A stretch of DNA of 64,000 nt, from assembly GCA_965153355.1 (NCBI GenBank), contig OZ231126.1, forward strand, positions 103,540,001-103,604,000, in the 5' to 3' direction. Below, in pieces: positions 1 to 15,984 of the stretch. The DNA comes from Flaccisagitta enflata. Its lineage: Eukaryota > Chaetognatha > Sagittoidea > Aphragmophora. Each line of letters starts with the position of its first letter. The stretch's first letter is position 1. A program made the translations under genes and the position numbers. Under the pieces are notes generated by a model. The model was not told the DNA's origin and did not search any database. It saw nothing but the letters and a program-made list of their open reading frames with translations.

Positions 1-66
1 AACCGACGGGCCGACCAACGGACGGACAAAGCCTCTTATAGAGTTGTGTGTCCGCAACTTAAAAGA
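1..66 (-). repeat. Family F2 repeat, end fragment
   Basis: A GACGGACC-type tetranucleotide array is followed by a 'cctcttatagagttgtgtgtccgcaac' type end (shortened here), matching the palindrome-side end of the F2 repeats described at 10052 and 30921. The window cuts off the other side. Minus orientation means the AACAAGGCC-type end would lie to the left. Confidence 0.55.
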
Positions 67-357
67 AAGATGAGAAAAGAAAAATGACGAGGAAAGAAAG
101 AATGACAAGGAAAGAAAGAAAGACGAGGAAAGGAAGGAAAGAAAAAAGAAAAGAAACGGAAAAAAAAACGGAACTGAAAAGAGAAAGGAAGTGAGAAGAG
201 AAAGGAATAGAGCTTGAGACTAGAAAAGAAAGAGAGAAAGAGAAAAGCAAGTGACGCGGGGTCACAATATTATTGCAGGCAGAGGCATCCAGCCCAGATC
301 TACACCCCAACTTCCACACACAAACATACAAAAAAAACATCCAAAACACTCATTTTT
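67..357. other. Purine-rich low-complexity spacer, no gene
   Basis: The stretch is GAAAG/GGAAAGAA-rich up to about 245 and then ordinary sequence up to the F1 element. Open frames here are low-complexity Ser/Phe or Lys/Arg strings with no domain. Confidence 0.5.
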
Positions 358-778
358 GGGCAGCGGCCCAAAGGGGACGATGCCCTGTAGAACACGGGAC
401 TTTCGTTCGTTTCGTTTGTTTGTCCGTCCATCCCCCCCTCCGCCCTTGTAGACCTGAAATCTGACCTTTCAGGCCTGAAATCTGCCCTCTCAGGCCTTGG
501 ATCTGCTTTCTCATGTCTGAGATCTACCCTCTTAGGCCTGAAATCTACCCTCTCAGGCCTGAAATCTACCCTCTCAGGCCTGAAATCTGTCCTCTCGGGC
601 CTGAAATCTGATTCTAACTCTGAAAGGGCAGATTTCAGGCCTGAGAGGACAGATTTCAGGCCTGAGAGGGTAGATTTTAGGCTTGTGAGGGCCTTGGGGA
701 GGGAGATGGACAAACAACAAACAAACAAACGAAAGTCCCCTGTGTTCTACAGGACATCTTTCCCTTTAGGGCCGCTGC
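358..778. mobile_element. Family F1 MITE-like element (copy 1)
   Basis: The left end starts GGGCAGCGGCCC and continues through CCTGTAGAACACGGGACTTTCGTT. The right end is its reverse complement (ACGAAAGTCCCC, TGTTCTACAGGA, GGGCCGCTGC), giving TIRs of roughly 60 bp. The interior is a tandem array of a ~22-bp unit around CAGGCCTGAAATCTGCCCTC that switches orientation near position 615, so the array itself is partly inverted. There is no coding capacity. Two close copies (6306, 9204) and a divergent one (43335) occur in the window. Confidence 0.75.
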
Positions 779-930
779 AAAGCAGGGCAACAGGTATCGC
801 TGACCACATATTGCCCTTTGGCGACCTGTTCCAGTTTTTGACTCTATCATCACGGACAGACCGACGGATCGACAGATGGACGGACACCGCCTCATATAGA
901 GTTGCGTGTCCGCACCTAAAAAAGAAAGAA
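779..930. repeat. GGTATCGCTGACCACA motif plus F2 end fragment
   Basis: Directly beside F1 copy 1 lies a ~50-bp block (GGTATCGCTGACCACATATT then GCCCTTTGGCGACCTGTT) that also follows F1 copy 3 at 9824-9878 and occurs reversed at 5261-5307. It is followed by a GACGGACC array and a GTTGCGTGTCCGCAC end (F2-like, about 842-915). Confidence 0.5.
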
Positions 931-1891
931 AGGTTACAGCTGACTGACATTTTTAAGAAAGGAAATGCAGGCCTGTATATAATTGAGTTCCCCCCCCCCA
1001 TGGGGGAGGGAATCAAAAGGTCTGGAGATGAGGAAGAAGATCAAAGAGGGAAAAAAGAGTAAAAAAATTTGGGGAAAATAAAACTTATGACAGTACCAAA
1101 TCATTAAACCTAATTAGTAGAGATGCAGAAGCGGTAGATTTTTGGACCGCTTCCACTTCCTCATCCAATTGTCATATTTAAAGATTGTCAGCTTCCGCTT
1201 CCACTTCCACCATTTCAAAAAGCATAGCTTTTTCTTCTGCTTCTGCTTCTGCTTCCACCATTTTAGGAGGCACAACTTCCACTTCCGCTTCCACTTCCGC
1301 TTCCGCTTCTACATTGAGTATTTTAATACAATATTCATTCAAGTTGTACTAAAAGTTTATTCATGAAAAAAAGAGGGAAGATAAAGTAAGGAAGTATGAC
1401 AAATTACAAAATGTATTAATAATATAGTTACATAGATATTGGTATAATTTTGTGGCTGTCATTAGATATTGCAATAAGTTTAAATATTTTTTTTTCTTTA
1501 TTTATAAAAAAATCTTTTATTCTAAACCTTTCAACTTATCTTTGAATGTATCTTTTTTTTTTTTATGTAATCTTTGAAATCATTCTTTTTATAAATTTAT
1601 TCATGACATCAATGGATCATCTAATTTCTTTTGTATTTTAATAATATATGAAATTAGGTTTAGAGATGTATGAGTCTTGCTCCTTTCCAACTAACTAACC
1701 AACTGTTCCTGAAAGAGATCAATGTTTTCAGGAAGTTCGTTGCTCCCTCAGAATCAATCCTAGGCCAAAAGAATCATGTGATGTATGCAGGTGTTCATTG
1801 GTGTATTCATAAGAAAGAGAGGAGGTTAGAGAATGAGAGAGGGAAAGAGAGAGAAAAGGAGACAGAGTAAAGGGGACAGAGAAAAAAAACA
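931..1891. other. AT-rich spacer with (CTTCCG)n-like tract, no gene
   Basis: A CTTCCG/CTTCCAC tract spans about 1140-1315 and the rest is A/T-rich. A 20-bp string TAGTAGAGATGCAGAAGCGG at 1114 reappears as its reverse complement near 2476-2495 at the edge of a second CTTCCG tract, suggesting the two tracts are inverted copies of one short repeat. Confidence 0.45.
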
Positions 1892-2017
1892 AGGCCGTAT
1901 ACACGGCAGCATTAGTCGCGGACGGTTGGGCAGGAGCAGAAAACCTCAAAAAGTGACTTTGTTACCGACGGACCGACGGACCGACGGACCGACGGACCGA
2001 AAAGTGGCTTATAGAGT

Positions 2018-2018
<1 letters not shown>
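1892..2018 (-). repeat. Family F2 repeat
   Basis: It starts CAAGGCCGTATACACGGC, has TTAGTCGCGGACGG and GGGCAGGAGCAG, then a four-unit GACCGACG array and a TATAGAGTCG end. It is the short form of F2 in minus orientation. Confidence 0.65.
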
Positions 2019-2065
<47 letters not shown>

Positions 2066-2683
2066 GGGAGAGAAAGAGAGAGGAGAGAGAGAGAGGGATA
2101 GACAGACAGACAGACAGATATCTAAATAAAGAGAGAAAAAGAGAGAGAAACAGACAGACAGAAAAATTTAGATAAGGGATAAAAGGATAGACAAATAAAG
2201 AGACTAACAGATGAAAGAAAAGTTAAGAGAAGAAACAATAAAAAATAAATAAATCATACTAAAATGAGTATTGTTAAGACTGACATGGTTATTGTCAAAA
2301 TGTCAGGATCTGAAGTGGAAGCCGAAGCCGAAGCGCTTGAATATGTCCTTTCGCTTCTGGTTCCGCTTCCATTAAGCATCAAAAAAATTTTTCGTTTCTG
2401 CTTCTACTTGATTTTGAAATTGCGCTTCCGCTTCCGCTTTCACGCTCAACTGCTTCCACCCGCTTCTGCTTCCGCTTCCGCTTCTGCATCTCTACTAAGT
2501 AGCAAAACACATTCTGACGCTATTTAAACCGTAAATACATTGTCTTATAGCTCTATGAAGATGAAAATGATAGATATAGAAACGTGACACATCATGGGGA
2601 ACAAAATCAAAGGGGGGGGGGAATCAAAAGCGACTCAATTAAGTACTCCTGAAAAAATGAGATAAAAACGAAAAATCGAAAGA

Positions 2684-2725
<42 letters not shown>

Positions 2726-3994
2726 AAGAAAGAAGGAAAGAAAGAAAAAAAGAAAAAAATAAAGAAATAAAGAAATAAAGAAATAAAGAAATAAAGAAAT
2801 AAAGAAAAAAAGAAATAAAGAAATAAAGAAATAAAGAAAAAAAGAAATAAAGAAAGAAAGGAAGAAAGGAAGGGTCACGGCTGACTGACACCGATTTGAC
2901 TGCCAACTATATGTCCCTCTTTGTCTTGGTCTACCAATCCACTTTCCCTGAACCGTTTTACAAAGGTAATTAATATTATGATTTTTACAGCGATGACGCT
3001 TCTTTTTGCAAATGATGACGTGGTCAGGAATGATGTCAATGGATCCGCATCCGCCTCGGTCATAGTCGTTACTGTCTATCGGTGGCGGCGATAAAGGAGG
3101 AATTGACAGATTCAGTCGTCAATGGAGGAATGGCATCACGAGAAGTAAATTCCATTTCAGGAACAAAATGTGAGATGCGAACTTGCGATTATTATTAACA
3201 CCAGTTTTATGTAAGGAGACGGATAATCCCGACACTTAACACTTGATTTTTATTGATCTCTCAGTCGATGGTCCATTGATTGGCTTGATTGCTTTTAACT
3301 TAATATATTGATCAATGATTTTGAATCAACCTCTACAGATCAGAGTGTAATTGAACGAGAGGCCCCCACTTTTAGGAAAGAAGACAGTAGTACCCCTCCT
3401 AGAGCCTAGTACGTTGTAGCCAGGGGTATGATTGAGGTATCATTTGATAGTTTAAGAGAATACACCCCCCTACGGATAGCCCTCAAAAGAAAAACCAAAA
3501 AAACATTATTGGGGACCCCAAAAACTATCATCTAGGATGTCTTGGCTACCCAAAAGAACATCAGACTAAATCATTTGAAGGCAAAATTTTGAAAAAAAAT
3601 CACTTTTTATGCAAAAATCAAGCATTTTTGAGCACATTTGACACTTTTTTTCTTAAAATAGCTTCCAAAATTTTAGAAAATATCTGAATAGTGTAAGGAT
3701 ATCTAATATGCTTTTTACGTTTCAAACTAGTTTAAGTGGATATTTTCACAAAAAGAGCAAAAAAATGGCAAAAAAAAGGCAAATTATGCCGTTTTAGCAT
3801 TTTTTCGCCTGAAATTGTTCTTGCAACTTCAACAAGCCTGTAAATTATAAAAAGTGTGTGGGAACAGTCAAACTACATTTAGTTTTACCATTTTTAGCAA
3901 GTTTGACGAAATATTTTACTTTTAAGAGCTAAAAAAATAACTTAAAATGAAGAATCTTTTTCAGGTGGTCAGATGACAAGGAAAATTTTTAGTT
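2019..3994. other. Gene-less region: GA, AAAG and AAATA microsatellites, AT-rich sequence
   Basis: A GA/GACA tract spans 2019-2160, a CTTCCG tract 2310-2495, and a mixed AAAG/AAATA microsatellite about 2685-2870. The remainder is unique AT-rich DNA with many A/T homopolymers. No open frame has the composition of a real protein. Confidence 0.5.
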
Positions 3995-4142
3995 GCGGAC
4001 ATGCAACTCTATAAGAGGCTTTGTTGGTCCGTCCGTCAGTCCGTCCGTCGGTCCGTAATGATCGAGTCAAAAAGTGGGAAAACGCGCATTTCCGCCCCTG
4101 CCCACCCGTCCGCAACTGATGGCCGTGTATCCGGCCTTGTTA
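3995..4142 (+). repeat. Family F2 repeat
   Basis: It runs from TAGTTGCGGACATGCAACTC through a GGTCCGTC array and GCCCCTGCCCACCCG to GTGTATCCGGCCTTGTT. This is a complete short-form copy with both ends recognisable. Confidence 0.65.
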
Positions 4143-4844
4143 TCTTTTGAAATTGTTTTAAACTCATCATAACCTTTCCTTAGAACCACCTGAAGTCATT
4201 TCTTGAGATATCGGCGCTTAACAAAGTGTAGTACGCCGGAAAATGCAAGATTTCACTCAAATATGCATATTAGAGAAATGCACGGGAGTGCAAGGCTGCT
4301 CAAAGCAGAATTTATTCATGATAGGGGTTATTAAAGCAATGGTCGGTTGGTTGGTTGGTCAGTTGGTCGGACAGTCAAACGTTTGAAATAGGCTACTAAA
4401 CTGCAGCAATTGTGAAAGAAAGGGAGGGGAAAAAAAGATGGCGGAAAATTCTTAATCGCTCATCGGATGGAACATATGACAGAAAACAATCAAAATATGA
4501 TTTGATTATTATTTGAGGCTGTCATACTTGGTCATATTGATCAACTAGTGTGTTTTTTTTTAGCTGAAAATCATTACATTTTGTAGAAAACTGATAAGCT
4601 GTCGGAATACCATCTCCTGAGCTCATATTAAGGCCCATTTGCTCAACTACGCATAATCCCTGTGTAGAACTCACAATTCTGAATTCAAATCTATTTTCAA
4701 AAAATATTTTCGGCGATACTGACGATAGCTAGCAGCATTTACGTAAGCCTTGGTCTGAAGTAGAAAGCGGGTAAATATCACCATAGAATCAAAGTAAAGA
4801 TTTGATGTGAACGATTTTCGCGTTGATACAGAAGCTGATTTTTT

Positions 4845-5070
4845 TCAGTCGCATGTTGAGTGACTCCACACCCCGCTATGTCCGTCCGTCCGTCGGTTGG
4901 TTGGTCCGTCCGTTGATTGGTCTGTCCATTGGTCCGTCCGTCCCTCCGTTGGTCCATCTGTCACACTTTACTTTTTTAAGGGTTTTGCGGTTTTTGGCCT
5001 CACTGCCCCTGACCAAATGATCTGGTGACCTCAATTACGGCCCCTGCCCATCCGCACGCGACTGGGGTAG
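4845..5070 (+). repeat. Family F2 repeat, diverged
   Basis: A TCGCATGTTGAGTGACTC-type end is followed by a CCGTCCGT array, then GCCCCTGCCCATCCGCACGC and GACTGGGGTAGCC. The CCGGCCTTGTT terminus is degraded. Confidence 0.55.
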
Positions 5071-6305
5071 CCAATGTCCTCAGTCATTGAGAGAAAGTGT
5101 CCTTGCAGGTGTGAATTTCAAATCAAGATTCAATTATATAGCTGTATATACAGCTTTAAAAATAGCTGGCGACATGATTTCATTGATTTTACGTAGAGAT
5201 TAGGACGGGAATCTTCCGAAGGCAACATTTGTGTTTCAACAGGAGCCAAAGTCAAGAATAACAGGTCGCCCAAGGGCAATATGTGGTCAGCGATACTCGT
5301 TCTAACTATGGCAAAAAAAAAAACCGAACAGTTACTTCTATTGCTCATAAATCCTTTGAAAATTCACCCAGTGTGCTTAAATTTTTACTGAAGTTACTTT
5401 TTAGTATCATTAAGCATCACTGAAAAAATCAATGACCTGCTCTAAATAGTTCGAGAATTATAGATTTTTTAAAAGTGCTTGTCAGAAGATCAGAAATTCA
5501 ATGTACACACATAAGAATTTACTAAGAATCAATAAACAAACTTAAAAAAACCATACTAAATCTAGTCCGATTTTGATGAAATTTTAAGTGGAAGTAAACC
5601 ACAGTGTTAGCAGGCTGTGATAAAAATTTCATTACAAAACTCCAATTATTTTAGCAGAAACAGCAAGTTTTCTAAAACTTTTCTTGTGGTTTTTAGAATG
5701 AAGTAAATGAAGATGAAATCTGAAATATAAATCGATGCTTAGGCCAGAGTTTTTTACCAATTATCATGATTTTTTAACTGGTAACTTTTGTACATATGAT
5801 TCATTTCCAGTAAAATTTTTGTGAAGATTGAAGCACTTTTAGTCCCTTCAAATTGCAAATATATTCTAACAGGTAGCAGAATATTTCTTATCCTGAGCAA
5901 GCTTACAATCAACCAATATCTACCCCACTAGACGTTATCTGAGTAGATGCGAATTTTGCCTAGTATTACTAAATATTACCATCAGACTACAGTTAAAAAA
6001 TCATGACAAAACTCCCAAAACTTTTTACACAATGCCAATTTTACTAAAAATGGTAATATTTTGATTTAGGATAAACGTCATCTCTGGCAGTCCGAAAAAG
6101 AGGTGACTTGATAACGGCTAAAGTTTTCAACGGATTTTGATGAAATTTTAACCAGACATAGTCCATATCATGGTTATCATTCACTGTAAATTTTATCCAA
6201 ATTGGTCAACATCTTCATACTTTTTTGCTCTCTCAAAAGTTGTTCGGTTTTTTTTATGCCATAGTTACTGCTTTGCATGATTGCGAATTGGAGTGAAAGG
6301 AAGCA
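5071..6305. other. AT-rich spacer, no gene
   Basis: Apart from a reversed GGTATCGCTGACCACA block at 5261-5307 I see only unique AT-rich sequence. There is no recognisable coding region or RNA gene. Confidence 0.45.
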
Positions 6306-6752
6306 GGGCAGCGGCCTCGAAGGGGACGGAGTCCTGTAGAACACAGGGGGACTTTTGTTCGTCCATTTGTCCATCCATCCGTCCATTCGTCCATCCGTCC
6401 ATTCGTCCATCCGTCCGTTCATTTGTCCATCCCTCCGTCACCCCCAGGCCCTCTCAGGCCTGAAAGCTGCCCTCTCAGGCCTGAAATCTGCCTTCTCAAG
6501 CCTTGAATCTGCCTGAGAGGACAGATTACAGGCCTGAGAGGGCAGATTCAAGGCTTGCGAGGGCAGATTTCAAGCCTGAGAGGGTAGATTTCAGGCCTGA
6601 TAGGGCAGATTTCAGGCATGACAGGGTAGATTTTAGCTCTGACAGGGTAGATTTCAGATCTGAGAGGGCCTGGGGGGGACAAACGGACGGACGGACGAAG
6701 GGATGAACAACAGTCCCCTCTACAGAACTTTGTCCCCTTCAGGGCCGCTGCC
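6306..6752. mobile_element. Family F1 MITE-like element (copy 2)
   Basis: The left TIR begins GGGCAGCGGCCTCGAAGGGG and the right TIR ends CCCCTTCAGGGCCGCTGCC. Between them lie CCATCCGTCCATTCGT arrays and the same ~22-bp CAGGCCTGAAATCTGCC tandem unit. The unit inverts near 6500, as in copy 1. It is non-coding. Confidence 0.75.
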
Positions 6753-8124
6753 TAAAAAATGATTGAAACTGAATGACTGTATTAAAATAATCATTGAGAT
6801 ATAATATATTCAATATCTTTTTGCATAACTTGCATTCAAGCATAAAATAGAACCAAATATAGCAAAAATTGATAAAGAACACAAAGCAAATTATTGAAAA
6901 TTCTATTTTTGGTAACTGACAAAAGGTCTGTTGAAATTCTAAGCGTCTAAGATTGCATAGAAAATGAAAAAATGAAAAAATAAGACATAGTTCTCTTCCT
7001 GAATCAATTACGTAGAGAACTGTTTTTGGAAATGCAAAATTTCTCTTCATTTGAGAGTTTAAGAATTTCAACAGCACTGACAAAAAAAATGTAAGCAAAA
7101 TTTCATTAAAAACTTTGATTTACTTGCTTTTCTCATATGGATTGTACAGTTAGAATTACTTTCGAGGTCAGAATATGATAAAAGTGTATACATCAAGTGT
7201 CTTCAGAGACAATTTGTCCAATACTACCTAGAACATAAGTCTTCATTCACTTGGACCAAAAGCTCATTCAATCATAAAATAATGTTAGATCAATTCATAT
7301 TATGGTTTAGATACTTCATCTAACTTTCTGCCGTGGAAACGCCTGCTTCTATGGACCACTGCAATGATTTGAAAAGCTTCTAAGGGATCTTCTGCCAGAC
7401 CTTGTCACCTAACATTTGGCGCGATTTCATGTCAGTCCTTACAGAGTCATAGATTGTCCTTCATGTCTTTATGATCCAGAAATTCTTTGGGGTAATCAGT
7501 GTTGGGGAATCAAGTTAGTAGCCCTTTAACTTTTTTCAGCCTCTGGTATTTGTTCAGTCAAATATTATATCTCTAGACAAGCAAGTCTATGGTGTGATAG
7601 ATGGCACAAAAACACTGCTCAATTCATTTCTCAATTTTCAAAAGTGACAAGCACTCTTCACACTGCTCTCATTTCTAAACGCTTTGAGCTACCAGGATGG
7701 GATTGGACTCAAATGGAAGATTTTTTGAAGCCGTCTTTGAATCTCACCAATTTTTCTTATTTATCTTTTACCAAATTGTAGTTATTGATGTTCATAGGTG
7801 AACGAAGACTTATGTTCTAGGTAGTAAAAGCATTTTTGCAGCATTGTTGTCCAAAAAATGAAGCAAAAAGAAACACTTTTTTCCTTCAAAAATTTGCCGT
7901 CCTAATGAAATCTATTCAGCTTACATTCATCGACGCCAGAATAAGTAAAGACAAGGTCATTAGACCTAAGTCACGTGCGCCGGCATTTCACAAAAGGTGG
8001 GGTAGACAGTCAGGCAAACAGACTAGAATTTTGAAAATAGCTCTTAGATAAGTGGACTCCACCTGCCAGTGTAATGTTCAAAACTGAAAAAACGTGAAAA
8101 AATGCCTTTAAAGTGATTTTTGGT
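6753..8124. other. AT-rich spacer, no gene
   Basis: Unique sequence. Phe/Lys-rich open frames at about 6739-7098 and 7836-8051 show no domain, signal or splice context and look like chance frames. Confidence 0.45.
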
Positions 8125-9203
8125 GGATGAACTGACGGACAGACGGACCAACGGACCAAAAAGGGGCTTAAAGTGTCGCGTAGCATGCAACTAAAAAGTA
8201 TGGCTTGCTTCAAAAGAACACTTGACAGATGCCCAAAAGAAATTGTTTGCTGTTTTTTCGGCCTTAATGCAGAGTTTGAATGCGACCCTAAAGGGTTCAA
8301 TTGAGTCTCGGTTTGTGTGTCTGTCTCTGTCTGTCGCTGTCTGTCGCTGTCTGTCTCTGCCTGTCTCTGCCTGTCTCTGACTGTCTCTGATTGTTTCTGA
8401 CTATCTCTGTCTCTGTCTCTCTCTCTCTCTTTCTGATGAAGCAAGTTATGTGTAGTTTTTTGACCTATCAAAAGACGTTTTTAATTTGGCACAAAAAGAG
8501 ACCATTACACTCATGTGTCGACTCTCTAACAAACTGACTGGTGCCAGCGTATCAGCCAGTATCAAAATTAGTCACCTGGCAAGGTTTTTCTGTGCGCGCA
8601 CACATATTACCGCATTTTGAAACTCGATGTAGCCCAATTTTTCGAGGAAAAAAAAGTGCCAGAAAACATTTGGCGGATTCCACTCATATTTCATGCCTTA
8701 CCACATTCTTTTTCACTCTGTTATTCATACATTAATTCATTCATTCATACATTCATTCATTCATTCATTCATTCATTCATTCATTCATTCATTCATTCAT
8801 TCATTCAAAAACATGCATTCAAAAATTCTATCTGCAAGGAGTGCTTATTAACCCTAACTTGGCCTTCTTAAAACGGAACGCGCAAATCATTATCCCGCTC
8901 CATCCATCCTTATTTCCATCCTTCCATAAGTCCATGTCTGTCAATCCATATGTTTGTCCATTTGTCCTTCCATATAGTCCATATACCTGTCGCGTCAATC
9001 TATACACATGTACATGTACGTCCATTTCATCATTTGGTACCATCAAAAGTTTAAAATTTCCTTTGATTTGCTTCTCTTTCTTTATCATGAGCTTCGTTTT
9101 CCTTCCCCATTTCCATTTTTTTTTAATCCCCCCCCCCTTGTTCTTATTTTTTCGCTCAAGTTAGGTTGGAATGAATGTCAGAATTGTGTTCTACAGCCTT
9201 TTT
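8125..9203. other. Simple repeats and F2 fragment, no gene
   Basis: The stretch holds an F2 end fragment (minus, about 8125-8195), a CTGTCT-type array (8310-8430), an ATTC tetranucleotide array (8730-8806) and CCAT/TCCA-rich DNA (8900-9010). No gene is visible. Confidence 0.5.
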
Positions 9204-9793
9204 GGGCAGCGGCCCCGAAGGGGACAAAATCCTGTAAAACACAGGGGGACTTTCGTTCGTCCGTTCGTTCGTTCGTTCGTCCCCCCCCTCATCAGGCCTC
9301 TCAGGCCTCAAATCTGGCCTCTGAGACCTCGAATCTGGCCCCTCAGGCCTCAAATCCAGCCTCTCAGACCTCAAATCCAGCCTCTCAGGCCTCAAATCCG
9401 GCCTCCCAGGCCTCAAATCCAACCTCTCAGGCCTCAAACCTGGCCTCTCAGGCCTCAAATTAGGCTTCTCAGGCCTCAAACCTGGCCTCTCAGACTTCAA
9501 ATTAGGCCTCTCAGGCCTCAAATCAGCTATCTAACCCTCAATTTATTGCTCTCAGGCTTCAAATCAGTCCTCTGACTTTTCAAGCCTTAATTTGGCTCTC
9601 TCAAGCCTTAAGTCAGCCCTCTAAAGCTTCCAATTGGCATTCTGAGGCCTTATATCAGCCTTCTTAGGCCTCAGTTTAGGCTCTTGGAGACCTTCAGTAA
9701 GCCCTCTATAGCATCTTATCCACTTCTTCAGGCAGGACGAACGAAAGTCCCCCTGTGTTCTACAGGACTTTGTCCCCTTCGGGGCCGCTGCCC
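9204..9793. mobile_element. Family F1 MITE-like element (copy 3, best preserved)
   Basis: The TIRs are near-perfect over about 60 bp: GGGCAGCGGCCCCGAAGGGG on the left, CCCCTTCGGGGCCGCTGCCC on the right. The interior is about 12 units of a ~22-bp CTCTCAGGCCTCAAATCCGG type tandem repeat that decays towards the right. There are no genes, so it must be mobilised in trans if it is a transposon. Confidence 0.8.
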
Positions 9794-10051
9794 TGCTTCC
9801 CCTCACTCCAATTCACAATCACTCAAAGCAGGGTAACGAGTATCGCTGACCACATATTGCCCTTGGGCGACCTGTTAGGTCCTCTGTGCAAAAATCTGTG
9901 AGGTGTCTTTTATTTCATTTTTTTAAGCTCTTCGCAACGAGATCCCTGACCGCATTGGGGTAATTTTGTTCTCAACGAATTGAGTCCTCAAGCACCCCTA
10001 CAAATATCAATCATTTTTGAAAAAAGATTGCCAGATTTAGCTTTTTTTTAG
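9794..10051. other. Spacer with GGTATCGCTGACCACA block
   Basis: Positions 9824-9878 repeat the block seen beside F1 copy 1 (AAAGCAGGGTAACGAGTATC and onwards). This implies that F1 ends extend further in some copies or that F1 prefers this target. Confidence 0.45.
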
Positions 10052-11868
10052 TCGCGTGCACGCGACTCTATAACCCGCTCTGTCGGTCCGTCGGTCGGTC
10101 CGTCGGTCGGTCGGTCCGTCGGTCGGTCGGTAACACTTAGCTTTTTTTTGTCGTTTTACGTCATTTTAGGGTATTTTACGTCATTTTAAGTCATTTTATA
10201 TCATTTTAAATCATTTCCAGTCATTTTCAATTAGTTTTAGTCACTTAAGTCATTTTGTCATTTTTTGTCATTTTTGTCATTTTATGTTATTATGAGTCAT
10301 TTTAAGTCATTCTTAGTCATTCTAAGTTATTTTAAGTCATTCTAAGTCATTCTAAGTCTTTCTAAGTCATTACAAGTCATTCTAAGTCATTCTCAGTCAC
10401 TGTCCGTAACACAGTCAGTAACACAGTCCGTAACACAGTCCGTAACACAGTCCGTAACACTTTGCTTTTTTTTTGTCGTTTTACGTCATTTTAGGGTATT
10501 TTACGTCATTTTAAGTCATTTTATGTCACTTTAAGTCATTTCCAGTCATTTTCAGTTAATCTTGGTCACTTAAGTCATTTTGTCATTTTTTGTCATTTTT
10601 GTCATTTTATGTTATTTTAAGTCATTCTTAGTCATTCTAAGTTATTTTAAGTCATTGTTAGTCATTCTAAGTCATTCTAAGTCATTACAAGTCATTCTAA
10701 GTCATTCTAAGTCATTCTAAGTCATTCTAAGTCACTCTTAAGTTATTTTTTGGCTTTTGTAGTTTTTAGTAACACTTTGCTTTTTTGCGTTGTTTTTGGT
10801 CAATTTGGGTCATTGGGAGTTATTTTGAGTCATTTTGTTGTTGTTTTTGGTCATTTCTGGTTGCTTTTGGTCATTTTTGGTTGCTTTTAGTCATTTTTGG
10901 TTATTTTTGATCATTTACGTCACTATGTTCATTTAAGTTATTTGTGTTGTTTTTGAGCATTTAAAGTAGTTTTAAGTCATTTTAAGTCATTTTGGAACAT
11001 TTCAGGTCATTTTTGGTCATTTAACATGGTTTTTTGGTATATTTTGGTCTTTTATGTTTTTTGGTTTTTTGTTTTTTTTTGGTTTTTTGGTTTTGGGTTC
11101 TTGGGTTTTTTAGTTTTTTGGTTTTTTGGTTTTTTGGTTTTTGTTTTTGTTTTTTTTTTGTTTTTTTTTGTTTTTTGTTTTTTTTTTTGGTCATTTATAT
11201 TTTTTGGTATGTTTTGGTCATTAAGGTTTTTTGGTATGTTTTGGTCATTTATGTTTTTTGGTATGTTTTGGTCATATATGTCATTTCACGTCTGCTGGTT
11301 TCAGTCTGCTGGTTTAAGTCTGCTGGTTAAAGTATGCTGGTTTAAGTCCGCTGGTTTAAGTCTGCTGGTTTAAGTCCGCTGGTTTAAGTTGGCTGGTTTA
11401 AGTTGGCTGGTTAAGGTCGGCTGGTTTGAGTCGGCTGATTTAGGTCTGCTGGTTAAGTCTGCTGGTTTAAGTCTGCTGGTTTAAGTCTGCTGGTTTAAGT
11501 TGGCTGGTTTAAGTCTGCTGGTTTAAGTCTGCCGGTCTAAGTCTGCCAGTCTAAGTCTGCTGGTTTAAGTCTGCTGGTTTACGTCTGCTGGTTTAAGTCT
11601 GGTTAATGTCTGGTTTTAGTCTGGTTCATGTCTGATTTATGTCTGGTTTAGGTCTGGTTTAGGTCTGGTTTAGGTCTGGTTTAGGTCTGGTTTTGGTCTG
11701 GTTTGAGTCTGGTTTGAGTCTGGTTTGAGTCTGGTTTGAGTCTGGTTTGAGTCTGGTTTGGGTCTGGTTTGGGTCTGGTTTACGTCTGATTTTCAATAAA
11801 AAGATACAATAAGGAGTCAGGTCAGTTCAGTTATTTTTGTCCTGCACGCGACTTATAGGTGTTGGCCT
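10052..11868 (+). repeat. Family F2 repeat, long form with internal satellite
   Basis: It begins with the palindrome AGTCGCGTGCACGCGACT and a GGTCCGTC array, then 1.6 kb of decaying short tandem repeats in successive zones: AAGTCATTCT (10150-10740), TTTTTGGTCATT (10800-11280), GTCTGCTGGTTTAA (11285-11600) and GTCTGGTTTAG (11600-11790). It ends GTCCTGCACGCGACTTATAG and GTGTTGGCCTTGTT. The order and chemistry are mirrored at 61226-62915. There is no coding potential. Confidence 0.75.
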
Positions 11869-13515
<1,647 letters not shown>

Positions 13516-13876
13516 TGTGAACCCCCTTAAAACTGTAGCACCCCCCCCTTTTTTAGATCAAACTACAATAAAAAATAATAAAATAGATGTTGCTAATTAA
13601 AGTTTGTTACTGTACAAGTGGCGCCACCAGAGTGATTTTGCAATTTCCATTCCAGTCTCAAATTGTATCATAAAATCCTTGATTTTATAAACTTTTAATA
13701 ATAGTTAATTTTAGTGCTTAATAAAGCTATATCTTGACTTAAAAAGCAAAATTAAAAAATCGCTCTGGTGACGCCACTTGCATTGATATAAACATTCTAC
13801 ATCTACCTTTAAAGTGTCTTTAATTTTATCAGCTAGAGCTGTAGGTGGGGGTGCTACAGTTTTTGGGGGGTTCACA
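13516..13876. mobile_element. Foldback MITE-like element
   Basis: The left end (TGTGAACCCCCTTAAAACTG, TAGCACCCCCC) is the reverse complement of the right end. An inner pair (AAGTGGCGCCACCAGAG on the left, CTCTGGTGACGCCACTT on the right) is also inverted. The arms are about 130-150 bp around an AT-rich loop with no coding frame. I could not decide a target duplication. Confidence 0.65.
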
Positions 13877-15984
<2,108 letters not shown>

